Below are positions 33,555 to 43,144 of a DNA stretch of 43,354 bases, piece by piece. Positions within the stretch are counted from its first letter, which is position 1, and every line of letters starts with the position of its first letter. Under the pieces are notes generated by a model. The model was not told the origin of the DNA. It saw only the letters and a program-made list of their open reading frames with translations, and did no database searches. Source of the stretch: Saccoglossus kowalevskii (taxonomy: Eukaryota; Hemichordata; Enteropneusta; Harrimaniidae); assembly GCF_000003605.2 (NCBI RefSeq), contig NW_003141321.1:83878-127231 (forward strand). Reading direction: 5' to 3'. Made by a program: the position numbers and the translations under genes.

Positions 33555-33774
33555 ACTTCAAAGCCACGAAGACCTGAAAAATCCAAATGCAAATCGTATG
33601 CTCCCCTGACACATACAACAAGAACGACCGCAGACCAGTAATCCGAGCAAGTGTATTCCGCATCAGGATAAATACCTAAATATTTGCATAAATATCTGCG
33701 TTCTTATTCAATATTTGTGGGTGGTCTTACTACTTCATCAATGTTATCCCACACACCAAGTGTACAAATATCAC

Positions 33775-33792
33775 AGTCCACGTTGGGCGCCA
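33775..33792 (-). promoter_or_regulatory. Retroelement primer binding site, tRNA-Lys type
   Basis: Minus strand TGGCGCCCAACGTGGACT, three bases after the LTR end. The first 15 bases match the complement of the 3' end of animal tRNA-Lys (CUU type), the primer used by many retroelements; the last three differ. It fixes the LTR end at 33796 and the direction of the element. Confidence 0.88.
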
Positions 33793-33795
33793 TTT

Positions 33796-35311
33796 TGTAA
33801 GGTAGGTTCTCTGGTCAGCAAGTTGACAAAAGACACTAGTCCCCAAATTAATTTAGAAACGTAGCACAGGGCAACCGATGTGATATTTGGATAACTAAAT
33901 TAATGCAATGAAGCGTCACACCACAAGGATTGATCAAGAACAAGACTAATATGATATAGGTCAAAGGTCAATAGCATTTATTCAACCTTGCATGTAAATG
34001 GGGAAAATGAATTCCTGTACAGGTGTGATACTATGGGGCAACCTCAACATACATTTTAGTTTCAATAATGCACAATGATTATTAACAAAAGTCAACAGTA
34101 AACAAGAGTTTATGAGTATCAGAATATACCAACAAGAGTTCACTACTATATGCAATGTCCACGATGTCCTAATAACAAGGGCTGTGCTTCGGCATTGCTA
34201 AGGCGATAATGTCACGACGCGTTGTTCAGCAATGGCGACGTTCACGCGCGGTCATACACATAATGGTCACGCACTCATAACAAATTCAGGCATAGCCTCC
34301 GACCTCTAGATCAACTTTGACGATTAATACACACACTGGTTGGCGAATATGGACGAGTTGTATTTACTCATGTGTTGTAGAGCACAGTGTTGATGAAGGG
34401 TATATTAACTTAAATAAAGTCTCGACCATGCGTTGAAATCGTCATAAGTAGATTAACGGAGCGTAGATTGTTCATTCACTTTCTTTACGATAAAAGGTTC
34501 ACACAGTAATGTCACTCATTGACGATATACACAATATACTAGTATATATATGAGGAATACACGGTACTGTCACTTGTTGACAACGTACACAGCACGAGGC
34601 ATTCACGGTAACGTCACTCGTTAACGATAGTCGCACTAAAACTAAGAGGTATTCACGGTAATGTTACTCATTGATAATCTTCGTGATTAAGAGGTACTCA
34701 CGGCAATGTCATTCATAGATGATTTCTGGGCGAATGCGAACTTCACATGTAAACAATGCCAGTCCAGCAATACTGCCACTTCCGGATTCGGAGACAAGTA
34801 GTCTCACGGAAAATCGTCCGATCCAATTCAGAGTGATGCCGTCTCACAGTTTAAGTACCCACAACTTCAATTCAGCAACTTTCCAGTGATGAAAGTGCTC
34901 TTTTTAATCAGCGACTTTCAGTTTCTCCAACCGTGTCCCCTCGTCAGTGAATTCCTTGTCCTGCATGGTTTTCCTTTTTAGCTTCCTTCTCAATCCGCGA
35001 TCGCGCGACCCATTATCTCAAATTGACTAATAACGTGAATGAATCACGTGATAATAAGCAGAATAAACAGATTAATCAGAACAAAGAATAGGTCACTCAT
35101 CAATGTGACAAATAAACACTGGGCATGGCACAATACAATCAGAACTATTTTCTAAGCCGCATCACATGCGCTCCGTGATTGCTAAGTGTAGAACTATTTC
35201 ATAACGCAACAACTTGTACATGTATGTACCATAATAACTCTATTAGACTGATCATTCATAAAACAACTTATCCACTATGTTTCGCTAGCATAGAAATTAC
35301 ACATGGTTACA
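33796..35311 (-). repeat. 5' LTR of the retroelement
   Basis: On the minus strand it starts TGTAACCATG (35311) and ends CCTTACA (33796), giving short inverted ends TGTAA/TTACA. The outer end is set where the satellite resumes (TATG then CCCTGTAG); the inner end is set by the primer binding site. No second copy is in the window, so the length of 1516 bp rests on these two borders. A polyadenylation signal AATAAA lies at 33977-33982, a TATA-like word at 34541-34551, and five imperfect repeats at 34502-34725. Confidence 0.72.
34502..34725. repeat. Five imperfect repeats inside the LTR
   Basis: Copies of CACGGTAATGTCACTCATTG-like sequence start at 34502, 34560, 34604, 34654 and 34699, spaced 44-58 bases. 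Some contain GTGACGTT on the minus strand, a CRE/ATF-like half site. Repeated blocks in the U3 part of LTRs often act as enhancers; that role is inferred. Confidence 0.75.
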
Positions 35312-35690
35312 TATGCCCTGTAGATATTACAATTATTAATTTTATAAACATATCATGACCTTAATGCAATGACCTCTTGGCCAAGATGCATACTCCCTGT
35401 AGTTTCTAAAAATGTTAACTTTATTAACTCACATGGCCTTAATATATGAGTTTGGATATCTATTCCCTGTAGATATTACAATTATTAATTTTATAAACAT
35501 ATCATGACCTTAATGTAATGATTTCTCGCTTAGGATATGTATTCCCTGCAGCACCTGAAATATTAACCTAAAAGTTTATTAACTCATCAGGACCTAAATA
35601 TATTGATTTCATAACCCAGGATATATATATTCCTGTAGTTACTATAACTATTAACACACAAGCGCCTTAAAGTGATGACATTATGGCTTA
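35312..35690. repeat. Degenerate satellite of about 85 bp, right block
   Basis: Continues the satellite seen at 26461-27205. Units share ATCATGACCTTAATG, CTTAGGATATGTATTCCCTG and ATATTAACTTTATTAACTCA with drift. CCCTGTAGATATTACAATTA occurs at 35316 and 35466. The last unit is cut by the MITE at 35691. Confidence 0.85.
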
Positions 35691-36140
35691 GGGACGACGT
35701 CAAAAGATCGATGTCTGATAAAAAACTTATTTCCTTTAGTTTGGGGGTGGGGGGTTTTGACCTCAAAAAGTTTCCATCCTACAAAAACGATTTAATTTTT
35801 TAATGAAGTCAAAAAAATCTTGGAGTATTGTAGTTTGTTTGTTTTTTCTATCCAATCATGGACAGAAATAACCGAAAAGGGGAAAAACAGAAAAATGGTT
35901 TGGTTCGAGTGTAAATCTGCGTCAAATGAGGTGCATTTGTAAAATCTTTTTACACCCACTCGACAACCAACTGCTATTCTATACTACTGTCCAATTATCA
36001 ATTTGTATTTAATGGTGAATGTAGTCTGACGCCATGACCAATATTTATCAATTAAGTTTCAGTGGGGGGTAGGGAGGTTTGGAAAAAAACTAAAGTAATT
36101 ATAAGTTTTTTATCCGACATCGATCTTTTGACGTCGTCCC
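35691..36140. mobile_element. PIF/Harbinger-type MITE with 40-bp inverted ends
   Basis: 450 bp. The left end GGGACGACGTCAAAAGATCG (continuing ATGTCTGATAAAAAACTTAT) and the reverse complement of the right end are identical over 40 bases except one. TTA flanks both sides (35688-35690 and 36141-36143), matching the 3-bp TWA target of PIF/Harbinger elements (established). The interior has no transposase. Joining the flanks over one TTA restores GGCTTAAGATATACATG, which matches the satellite phrase GCTTAGGATATGTATTCC, so the empty site is visible. Confidence 0.9.
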
Positions 36141-36282
36141 TTAAGATATACATGTAAATGTCAAGGGCTATTTTAAAAATAAATTGGACTTTATCAGTCA
36201 TGATCTAAAGGGATATGGGTTATAGTAAATGTCAAGGTGAAAATTCTAGGTACAACACAATAGTAATATAATTTGTACCTAC

Positions 36283-36536
36283 CTATTGAGGAAAATAGAA
36301 TTCACATCCTCATGGGTAATGAGTGGCTTCTTTGAACTGGCGGCCATTTTAAGAGGACGAAGAAAGCATGATACCAATGTTGATAATTGTTCAACATATT
36401 CTTTTTCACACTCTACCATACCAAATACAATACTGTTTCTTTTTCTCATACTCTCTGCATGCGGTGATCGGATATAATCTTGTACAATGGCTCTCCATCT
36501 TCGACGACATAACCAGCCCCGGATAAAACTTTGAAC
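36283..36536 (-). CDS. RASGRF: RasGRF exon: IQ motif and start of DH domain
   Basis: 254 bases, starting in phase 0 at acceptor CATCACAG and ending two bases into a codon at donor AATAG|GTAGGT. The first residues [14 protein letters not shown] fit the calmodulin-binding IQ consensus (I/V)QxxxRGxxxR. Then follow [16 protein letters not shown], the family signature linking the IQ motif to DH, and the first DH helix ([25 protein letters not shown]). The DH domain of this family acts on Rac, and calmodulin binding to the IQ motif couples the protein to calcium signals. The next exon lies 13.6 kb away because the intron holds a satellite, a retroelement, a MITE and a 38-bp array. Confidence 0.97.
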
Positions 36537-36589
36537 CTGTGATGAATACAAACATGTTTATAGGGTGTACACAGTGATATTGAATGTAA

Positions 36590-37440
36590 CATTACTATAA
36601 TAATGCATGGTGTTACAAATACACAATGCATCTTTACTATAAGTCTACTGTATTACAAGTACGCAATGTTAATAATACAGATATGTAATGGCTGTATTAC
36701 AAGTACACAATGTAACAATACAGATATGTATTGGCTGTATTACAAGTACACAATGTAACAATACAGATGTGTATCGGCGGTATTACAAGTACACAATGTA
36801 ACAATACAGATGTGTATTGGCTGTATTACAAGTACACAATGTAACAATACAGATATGTATTGGCTGTATTACAAGTACACAATGTAACAATACAGACATG
36901 TATCGGCCGTATTACAAGTACACAATGTAACAACACAGATGTGTATTAACAGCATTACAAGTACACAATGTAACAATACAGATGTGTATTGGCTGTATTT
37001 CAAGTACACAATGTAACAATACAGATGTGTATTAACTGTATTACAAGTACACAATGTAACAATACAGACATGTATCGGCCGTATTACAAGTACACAATGT
37101 AACAATACAGATGAGTATTGGCTGTATTACAAGTACACAATGTAACAATACAGATGTGTATTAACTGTATTACAAGTACACAATGTAACAATACAGATGT
37201 GTATTAACTGTATTACAAGTACACAATGTAACAATAAGGATGTGTATTAACTGTATTACAAGTACACAATGTAACATTACAGATGTGTATTGGCTGTATT
37301 ACAAGTACACAATGTAACAATACAGATGTGTATTAACTGTATTACAAGTACACAATGTAACATTACATATGTGTATTGGCTGTATTACAAGTACACAATG
37401 TAACAATACAGATGTGTATTAACTGTATTACAAGTACACA
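36590..37440. repeat. 43-bp minisatellite, about 19 copies
   Basis: Unit TGTATTACAAGTACACAATG, TAACAATACAGATGTGTATT and GGC, 43 bases (for example 36701 and 36744). The copies alternate TTGGC, TTAAC and TCGGC variants. Decayed units and a (TTG)n run (37497-37511) continue to about 37600. It makes up most of the 1.1-kb intron between two exons. Confidence 0.96.
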
Positions 37441-37621
37441 ATCTAAGAACGCTAAGTTCACTGTATTACAAGCAAACAATAATAAGTATATATACTGTTG
37501 TTGTTGTTGTTGCTGCACACAATGTAACAATACTAAGGTTACTGTATTACATGAATCCAATGTAATACTAAGTGTACTGCATTACAAAGTTAACACATTT
37601 GTAACAGTAATGTAAAATTAC

Positions 37622-37711
37622 TTTTTTTATTTTCCTAATGTCTTCAGATTCTTCAATTTTACTTGTTATTCCTATCGAGACTCTGCGTTCTTGTTTTTTC
37701 AATTCATAGAT
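37622..37711 (-). CDS. RASGRF: RasGRF exon: end of coiled coil before the IQ motif
   Basis: Thirty codons, phase 0 at both ends. The acceptor is TTTATTTCCAG and the donor follows AAAAAAA|GTAATT. It encodes a charged, probably helical stretch starting IYELKKQERR and ending EDIRKIKK. The end matches the DIKKIKK that directly precedes the IQ motif of human RASGRF1 (family knowledge). It joins in frame to VQSFIRGW of the next exon. The intron to that exon is about 1.1 kb and is almost filled by a 43-bp minisatellite. Confidence 0.88.
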
Positions 37712-37787
37712 CTGGAAATAAAAAAAGTATACACATTCTGATTGTATGTTTCTTGAATATATTGACAAAGCTGACAACAATGATTAT

Positions 37788-38110
37788 TTGGGCATCCCTA
37801 ACCTGACACCAATGATTAGGGTATCCCTAACCTGAAAACTATGAATATAAAAGCATCCCCACGCAGAGAGCAATCATTAGGGCATCCCTAACCTGATGAC
37901 TATGAGTATATAGGCATCCCCAACCAGGGAGCATTTATTAGGGCATTCCTACCCTGATGACTATGAATATAAAAGCATCCTAAACTGATAGCACTGATTA
38001 AAGTACACCTAACCTGATGATTATGATTATGAAGGCATCCCTATCTTACAGCATGATAATTGGAGTACCCCTAACCTGATAATTATGACTATGCATCCCT
38101 AATCTGACAA
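37788..38110. repeat. Degenerate repeat of about 60 bp
   Basis: Five to six drifted units with GGGCATCCCTAACCTGATGA, CTATGAATATAAAAGCATCC and AGAGCAATGATTA. Confidence 0.8.
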
Positions 38111-40724
38111 TGATTATTATAACACCTCAAAGTACAATTATCAATTTTTTTTTATTTGTGACGGCCGCAAAAAAAGTGAGAATTTCATAAAGAATATATG
38201 CCAACACTTATCAGTCCTCTTAAACAGAAATAGTTAGGACAGAGAGTGTGTAAAGCTCTCTTATAGTTTCCCAGACAAATGAACTCAAAACATCATAGCA
38301 TATGCAGTTAAAATGTCATCAAAGAGTTATTGCATGTTATTGGCTTTATTTAGAATAAAGTATCATCAATAATGTAATTACTAGAACAAGACATTGACTG
38401 ATGGGTTCACAGATATCATAAAATGGTATGCCGATATAAACTAAAGCCATGATTGGTGGAGATCCACCTTATCCTAGCAACACAAAGTAGAGCCATATAT
38501 CTGAGCACAAGTCATATAGACCTACTAATCACTTTCTAAGGTCCTCCAGGGAATCTCCAAATAGGTCTGGCGATTGTGATTCTATTGGTTTTCGGATGCA
38601 TTGCTATCAAAGATGGATTACATAACATAAATATTATCATCACAGACTATACATGATGGGGATGCAATTTGCATAAACGTGTTGAGAATATGTCCAGGTT
38701 TTCATTTCAATCAATTTCAGGCAGAGATGAGATTGAAATTATGTAAAACTATTTAACAACTTGATTTTAATGTTTAGAATTATCTCAATGACATGTAAAT
38801 CAACTTTGATTTAATTACTGTGATTATTCACTGGGTTTTAATTTTGCTTATTTCGCTGACTGGAAAATGCGCTAAATTAAAACCCAACGAATATGTAAAA
38901 TTGAGCATAGAAAACATTATCTAAATGATAAAATCGTGAATTTTAAATTTTTTGTGAAGACGTTAGTGTTTTCCTATAGAAGATGAGCATATGTCTATAG
39001 AATGTGTTTTATCCTGATCATTTCCACTATAAAAGTTCTATACATTTCCATAAAAAAAACATTCAAGCCTCGAAAGCAAATGTATAATTATATTATAGTA
39101 TAACAATCAATTTAGCACTGCAGCAAGACATGTACAAATTCGGAATAAGCATCAGAGTTTGCAACAAATGTCTCCTGAGACGACAGCTGTTAATTAAATA
39201 ACAATTTATATTTTTATAAAAATTGACCTTTTTTTAAAGATACATACATATCATATTATGTTTTTATCTGGTTTTGGTTATTTTTTTATTCTAGGATTAA
39301 ACACTTTAAATATGTGTAGTATGTGTGCAAAGGACAAGTCAGAATAAATTATACAAGACTGTCTTTCCCGTGATTGTAGTAGACCATAAATCGTTTAAAA
39401 TTCACGAGACAAATGTTCATGAATTTTCTGCCTCTGGAAAAATGGGAATCTTTGTAGCGATGAATTTTTTTAAGACGATGAATTCTGCAAAATGTTGGTC
39501 CCATGATACTTACATTATTAAATCATGGAAATTGACAGTAACCAAAATAAAACAACGTTTAGTTTCTCATAAACATCAACACATATACGGTACAAGCATG
39601 CACATTTCCTGTGAGTAACAAGTAGGCATATCTTACAAGCATGCACTGAGAAAGTGACGCTGTCATCAAACGTTAGAATTAAGAGCCATTGTGTTTAACA
39701 TTTTTTGATGACACTTACGTCCTGATAACAGATCAGATAATACTTAGAAGCATTTAACTTTAATAGCCAACTTAAGCTCCTTAAACACTAATAATCAAAC
39801 GCAGATTCTTATTTTCAATTAGAAACATGTGTATATAGCGAAAGTCAGATAGCTGTAGCATAATTTATAAACATATTGATAAAACTGATCATCAGTTTTG
39901 ATTCAAATTCTAAAAATGTTGTTTACCTCTATGATTGACATGATTAAATAATTTACTCATTAAAAATGTGACTAATCAATGCAGTTTTGGAGCAATCTGC
40001 TATTTTTCAATAGTGTAGTGGAGAAAACAGATGGAGGAATCTAGGGTATGCACCATTGGGAGGGGGGTCCTTTCAAGCACAACGGGAAGGGGTGTGTGTC
40101 ACAATTATTTTTGTCTACACCTACTTCTAGACCAATATGTCAGTCTGATTTCAGTTCTGCAAAATGTCAGCTCCTGTATAACAGTATTCAGGTGTTTTTC
40201 CTAGGAATTTTTGAAGATTTCACAACGCTTTTATAATTAAAAAAATCCAACCCACTTCTAGACCATGAACATGTCAATATTGATGCCTACTTCTATATCA
40301 ACTGGTGTGAAAAGAAGACTACAGTTGGATGGCTCATCTCTGTATAGCAACATCGCCCCCCCCCCCCCCAGCGCATGCATAATTAAAGTACATTGACTTC
40401 CCTGTATGTTCTTGCAAATGTCCTCATACCTTCAAATGAGCCTTAAACATGAATGGACACCAAAACCTTGCTAACAGTAAGAGAGCCTCAAGATATAATT
40501 TTTCCCTCTCATTTAGGACGTTTATTATTTTCTGAATTCTCAACGCCCTTGCACTGTTTCAAATACCATGATTACATTAGTAAGGGACACAGACGTTGTC
40601 ACAGGAGGAGATGGAACACTATTGGCAAGATAAGTCGTGTACATGTAGTTTTATTGCTTCTAATACGATGGTGGCAGCCAATTACATGTAAAGTCTATTG
40701 GAAAATAGAGACAGCAGTAGTATT
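38111..40724. other. Upstream intron, mostly unexplained
   Basis: AT-rich sequence with an inverted repeat at 38827-38891, a C-run at 40356-40369 and several plus-strand open frames without recognisable features. No N-terminal PH domain exon was recognised. Confidence 0.4.
38827..38891. repeat. Inverted repeat (small foldback)
   Basis: Arms TTCACTGGGTTTTAATTTTGC (38827-38847) and, reversed, TTCGTTGGGTTTTAATTTAG (from 38891 down) pair at about 17 of 20 positions around a 21-base loop. Probably a small foldback element. Confidence 0.65.
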
Positions 40725-40870
40725 GTAATATGAGGTTATTATGAGGATACCTCAAAGTATGCACGAAGACAGTACAACTAGAGTATCAACCATCGCGCAG
40801 CGTAGGTTGATGCGTGGAGTACTGTCTGAGTGCATACTTTCAGGTATCCTCGTAACAACCTTATTATTAT
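40725..40870. repeat. Long imperfect hairpin (foldback element)
   Basis: Two arms of about 51 bases (40725-40775 and 40819-40870) pair at most positions, for example GAGGATACCTCAAAGTATGC against GAGGATACCTGAAAGTATGC read from the other arm. Inside, ATCAACC (40785-40791) and GGTTGAT (40805-40811) form a second stem with a CG-rich 13-base loop. This is either a foldback/MITE or a structured RNA; the sequence alone favours a foldback. Confidence 0.8.
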
Positions 40871-41690
40871 ACATTTTTTTCCTTCCAAAGATACAACATG
40901 GGAATGCCGAAATTTAAATTGTTTAGAACAGAATCAGCGAACTACTTAAAATTTGTGTTGAATCTGCTCAAACCCTGGTGGCAGCATGTTTCTTTTTCTT
41001 ATTAGAGGATGCTTACGCGCATAATCATTCCATATTTGTTGTAGATGCACCAAAATCATATGTAGTTTATATATATATATTTCTAGGTATTTTTATGCCA
41101 TCTCTGAAGAGATCCAGAGTCCCAGATGAGATATTCAAATTACCTAATAAATCTATGTATTACCGTTTCGTATACTTATCACCAGAGATCTCATTTTGCA
41201 TACAGATCATACAGACAATAAAGTTGTCATTATTGCTGTTGGTTTTAGACTAACTAGTAAGATGATATTATTGCATCTTAATTCTTGATATGTTGATGAA
41301 CAAATGGTGTCATTAAATATAAATGACCAAAATTCAATGGAAAGCTCGTTTCCATGGATACATATTCCCCTATGTATGTAAAAACAGAGACAGATTTTGT
41401 GTTTCACCTGCCTATCTCTCCCACACTGCATGTACGTAGAAATCCTGAAAAAAAGAACAAAAAACTCTGCAGCTGCCACAAAATCCATACAATTTGGTTT
41501 GGTTCGATTTTTCAGTGAGTGAGGTCTGTTTTCACTTGAAAATATTTGTTTGTGAGAATACCATTGCAATTTGTGAATAAAGAATAATAAATATCAATTA
41601 AATTGTGATTCTAGTTTAATTAAACTTTATTTACTGGGGGTAATTACAATAACTTATTACTTAAAATTCAATGAAAATTCAACTATAACC
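40871..41690. other. Upstream intron, nothing recognised
   Basis: AT-rich. Open frames on both strands (40978-41253 plus, 41207-41569 minus) show no family features or supported splice pattern. Confidence 0.4.
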
Positions 41691-41696
41691 TACACA

Positions 41697-41785
41697 AATG
41701 GCAAATTTGCGATTTGTGCCTCACAATTTGCAATTTGTAATTTGCAATTAGTAATTTGTGATTTACAATTTGCGATTTATGATAT
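41697..41785. repeat. Short-period repeat of ATTTGC/ATTTGT words
   Basis: About nine imperfect 7-10 base words (AATTTGCGATTTGTG, AATTTGCAATTTGTAATTTG, GATTTACAATTTGCGATTT). Low-complexity microsatellite. Confidence 0.8.
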
Positions 41786-42574
41786 AGTAAATCAAAAATC
41801 GGATTTTAGTGGTGGCAAACTCTATCTGAACCTGCGTATAATTGCTGAATTCACTCCAGGGTATAAAGATAGATTACATGGTTTTGTTTTCACTTGTAAG
41901 GTTGCAAAAAAGCAAGAAATATAATACAATCAAAATGATAAAACAACAGATGGTATCTTCTCTTTTTTGAAAAGATGATAAAAATCCTGAATATGTTGTC
42001 ATGACAACCAGATATGTTATCTGCAAAACATCAACACTAACATCAGAAGCGTAATTTGCATTGGCATATCTCTGGTGTACTAAGGCTAGCCCACATGTCA
42101 CATCAATTGTCTAAAGAATCAACATTCTTCCATAAACATTTTACTCACCAGCCAATCTGTTTATTGCCAAAGTACAAATTTATTTATCCGAAATGACTTT
42201 TTTTAACTCAACTCAGACAGACATTTTCAAGTCTCACAGTATTACCACATTTGGACACGAAAATGCAATTCTTTGATCATTCAAGGGAACAAGAGGTCAT
42301 GCATTGATATATTATTTAAGCACAATTAGTATACTAATTTTACTCCATATTTTATGCATAGCATACAGCACAATGAACCTCAACTGAATTAACAAAATAA
42401 CTTGGGGAACTAGCTGTGCACCAAAAACTTTATGAAGTACATTGCAATTGGCAAGGTGTCATATTGACTACAAAAAAAATCGTGATAAATTTAAATCACA
42501 CGATGCAATCATCGTTCGGATACAACACAACTTACTATATACGAAATGAAAGTTCTTGTTTAATATAAAATTAC
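41786..42574. other. Upstream intron, nothing recognised
   Basis: AT-rich sequence between the microsatellite and the candidate exon; no structure seen. Confidence 0.4.
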
Positions 42575-42642
42575 CTTATTTTCGTTCATTTTATTTGTTG
42601 GCACGAGAACAGATTTAGATTTGTCCTTTCGGTGGTATTTTT
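42575..42642 (-). CDS. Candidate upstream or alternative first exon of the RasGRF gene
   Basis: Minus strand: acceptor AACACAG, 68 bases, donor AAG|GTAATT. In the only open frame it reads two bases plus 22 codons ending KMNENK and finishes in phase 0, which fits the phase-0 start of the exon at 37622-37711. The codon for M starts an open path that would splice to give MNENK followed by IYELKK, so this could be an alternative first coding exon. The region just upstream (42690-42790) has more CpG and GC than its surroundings, which would fit a start region. I see no clear similarity of this peptide to the coiled coil of vertebrate RasGRF, so it may be a chance match of splice signals. Confidence 0.3.
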
Positions 42643-43144
42643 CTGTGTTTAGTTTACAGTTTTATTCCATGCCCGGACTACTAATACCCTGATACATGCC
42701 AAACAAACGTACGCTGCCAGGTGCGTCGGCGTTGTCGCCAGTCATCTTGATACAAAGTTCCAAAACATTTCTATGACTGGATGGTTGCGGTGGCGTCAGT
42801 CTGTTAAAATTTGACATCCAATTTTCAAAATTAAGTCACGAGCATGAAGTATTCTCACAAAAATTATTTTAGAATAAAAACAAGCCACATACATGTATAT
42901 ATGCCCTGAAAAAAATCGAATAGAGCTTGACATGAATAAATAATTTATTGGGCTTTAGAAAAAAATGTTGTCCAATTTAGTTGTTGCCACCTAATGGGGC
43001 AACAATGAAGCAAAATGATAACCGTCTCAACTTTTTAATGCCACGACATTGATGCGACAATGAAGCCATAACAATGCCATAATGTTGTGATGCTGAAGCG
43101 AAGCTGACGCTGAAGTGAAGCCAAAGCTTTCGCGATAACTGTAC
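42643..43144. other. Sequence upstream of the candidate exon
   Basis: Contains a slightly CpG-richer stretch (about 42700-42790) that could be a start region, and a purine-rich stretch with GAAGCGAAGCTGACGCTGAA near 43090-43120. No exon was recognised. Confidence 0.35.

Larger units (their letters stand above)
28052..35311 (-). mobile_element. Decayed Ty3/gypsy (Metaviridae) LTR retrotransposon
   Basis: In minus-strand order: 5' LTR (33796-35311), tRNA-Lys-type primer binding site, gag with two CCHC knuckles, protease DTG, reverse transcriptase, then integrase with HHCC zinc finger, D,D35E core and a C-terminal domain. RT before integrase places it in Ty3/gypsy. At least nine frame breaks, loss of the RT YxDD box, loss of RNase H and a missing 3' LTR make it inactive. 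It sits inside a degenerate satellite within the intron between the IQ/DH exon and the next DH exon, in the same orientation as the host gene. A related full-length copy elsewhere in the genome is likely but cannot be seen here. Confidence 0.93.
1..37711 (-). other. RASGRF: RasGRF-type Ras guanine nucleotide exchange factor gene, internal part
   Basis: Gene-level entry. The exons listed below, read from high to low coordinates, give in order: end of a coiled coil, IQ motif, Dbl-homology (DH) domain, PH domain, Ras exchanger motif (REM) and a Ser/Thr/Pro-rich linker. This is the order in vertebrate RASGRF1 and RASGRF2, which are calcium/calmodulin-regulated exchange factors for Ras (CDC25 domain) and Rac (DH domain) acting at the plasma membrane. 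Many blocks are nearly identical to the human proteins, for example [20 protein letters not shown] and [13 protein letters not shown]. All listed borders are GT/AG and the phases agree from exon to exon, except for one gap between 11551 and 8023. The catalytic CDC25 domain is not in the window and should lie below position 1. The gene spans at least 37 kb because of repeat-filled introns. Whether it is RASGRF1 or RASGRF2 cannot be decided; one pro-orthologue is expected in an invertebrate. Confidence 0.95.

Noticed and set aside
29411-33641. Plus-strand frames inside the retroelement
   Set aside because: Antisense shadows of gag and pol; none shows domain features.
36869-37560. Cys-rich minus frames (HCVLVIQLIHICIVTLCTCN)
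   Set aside because: Translation of the 43-bp minisatellite.
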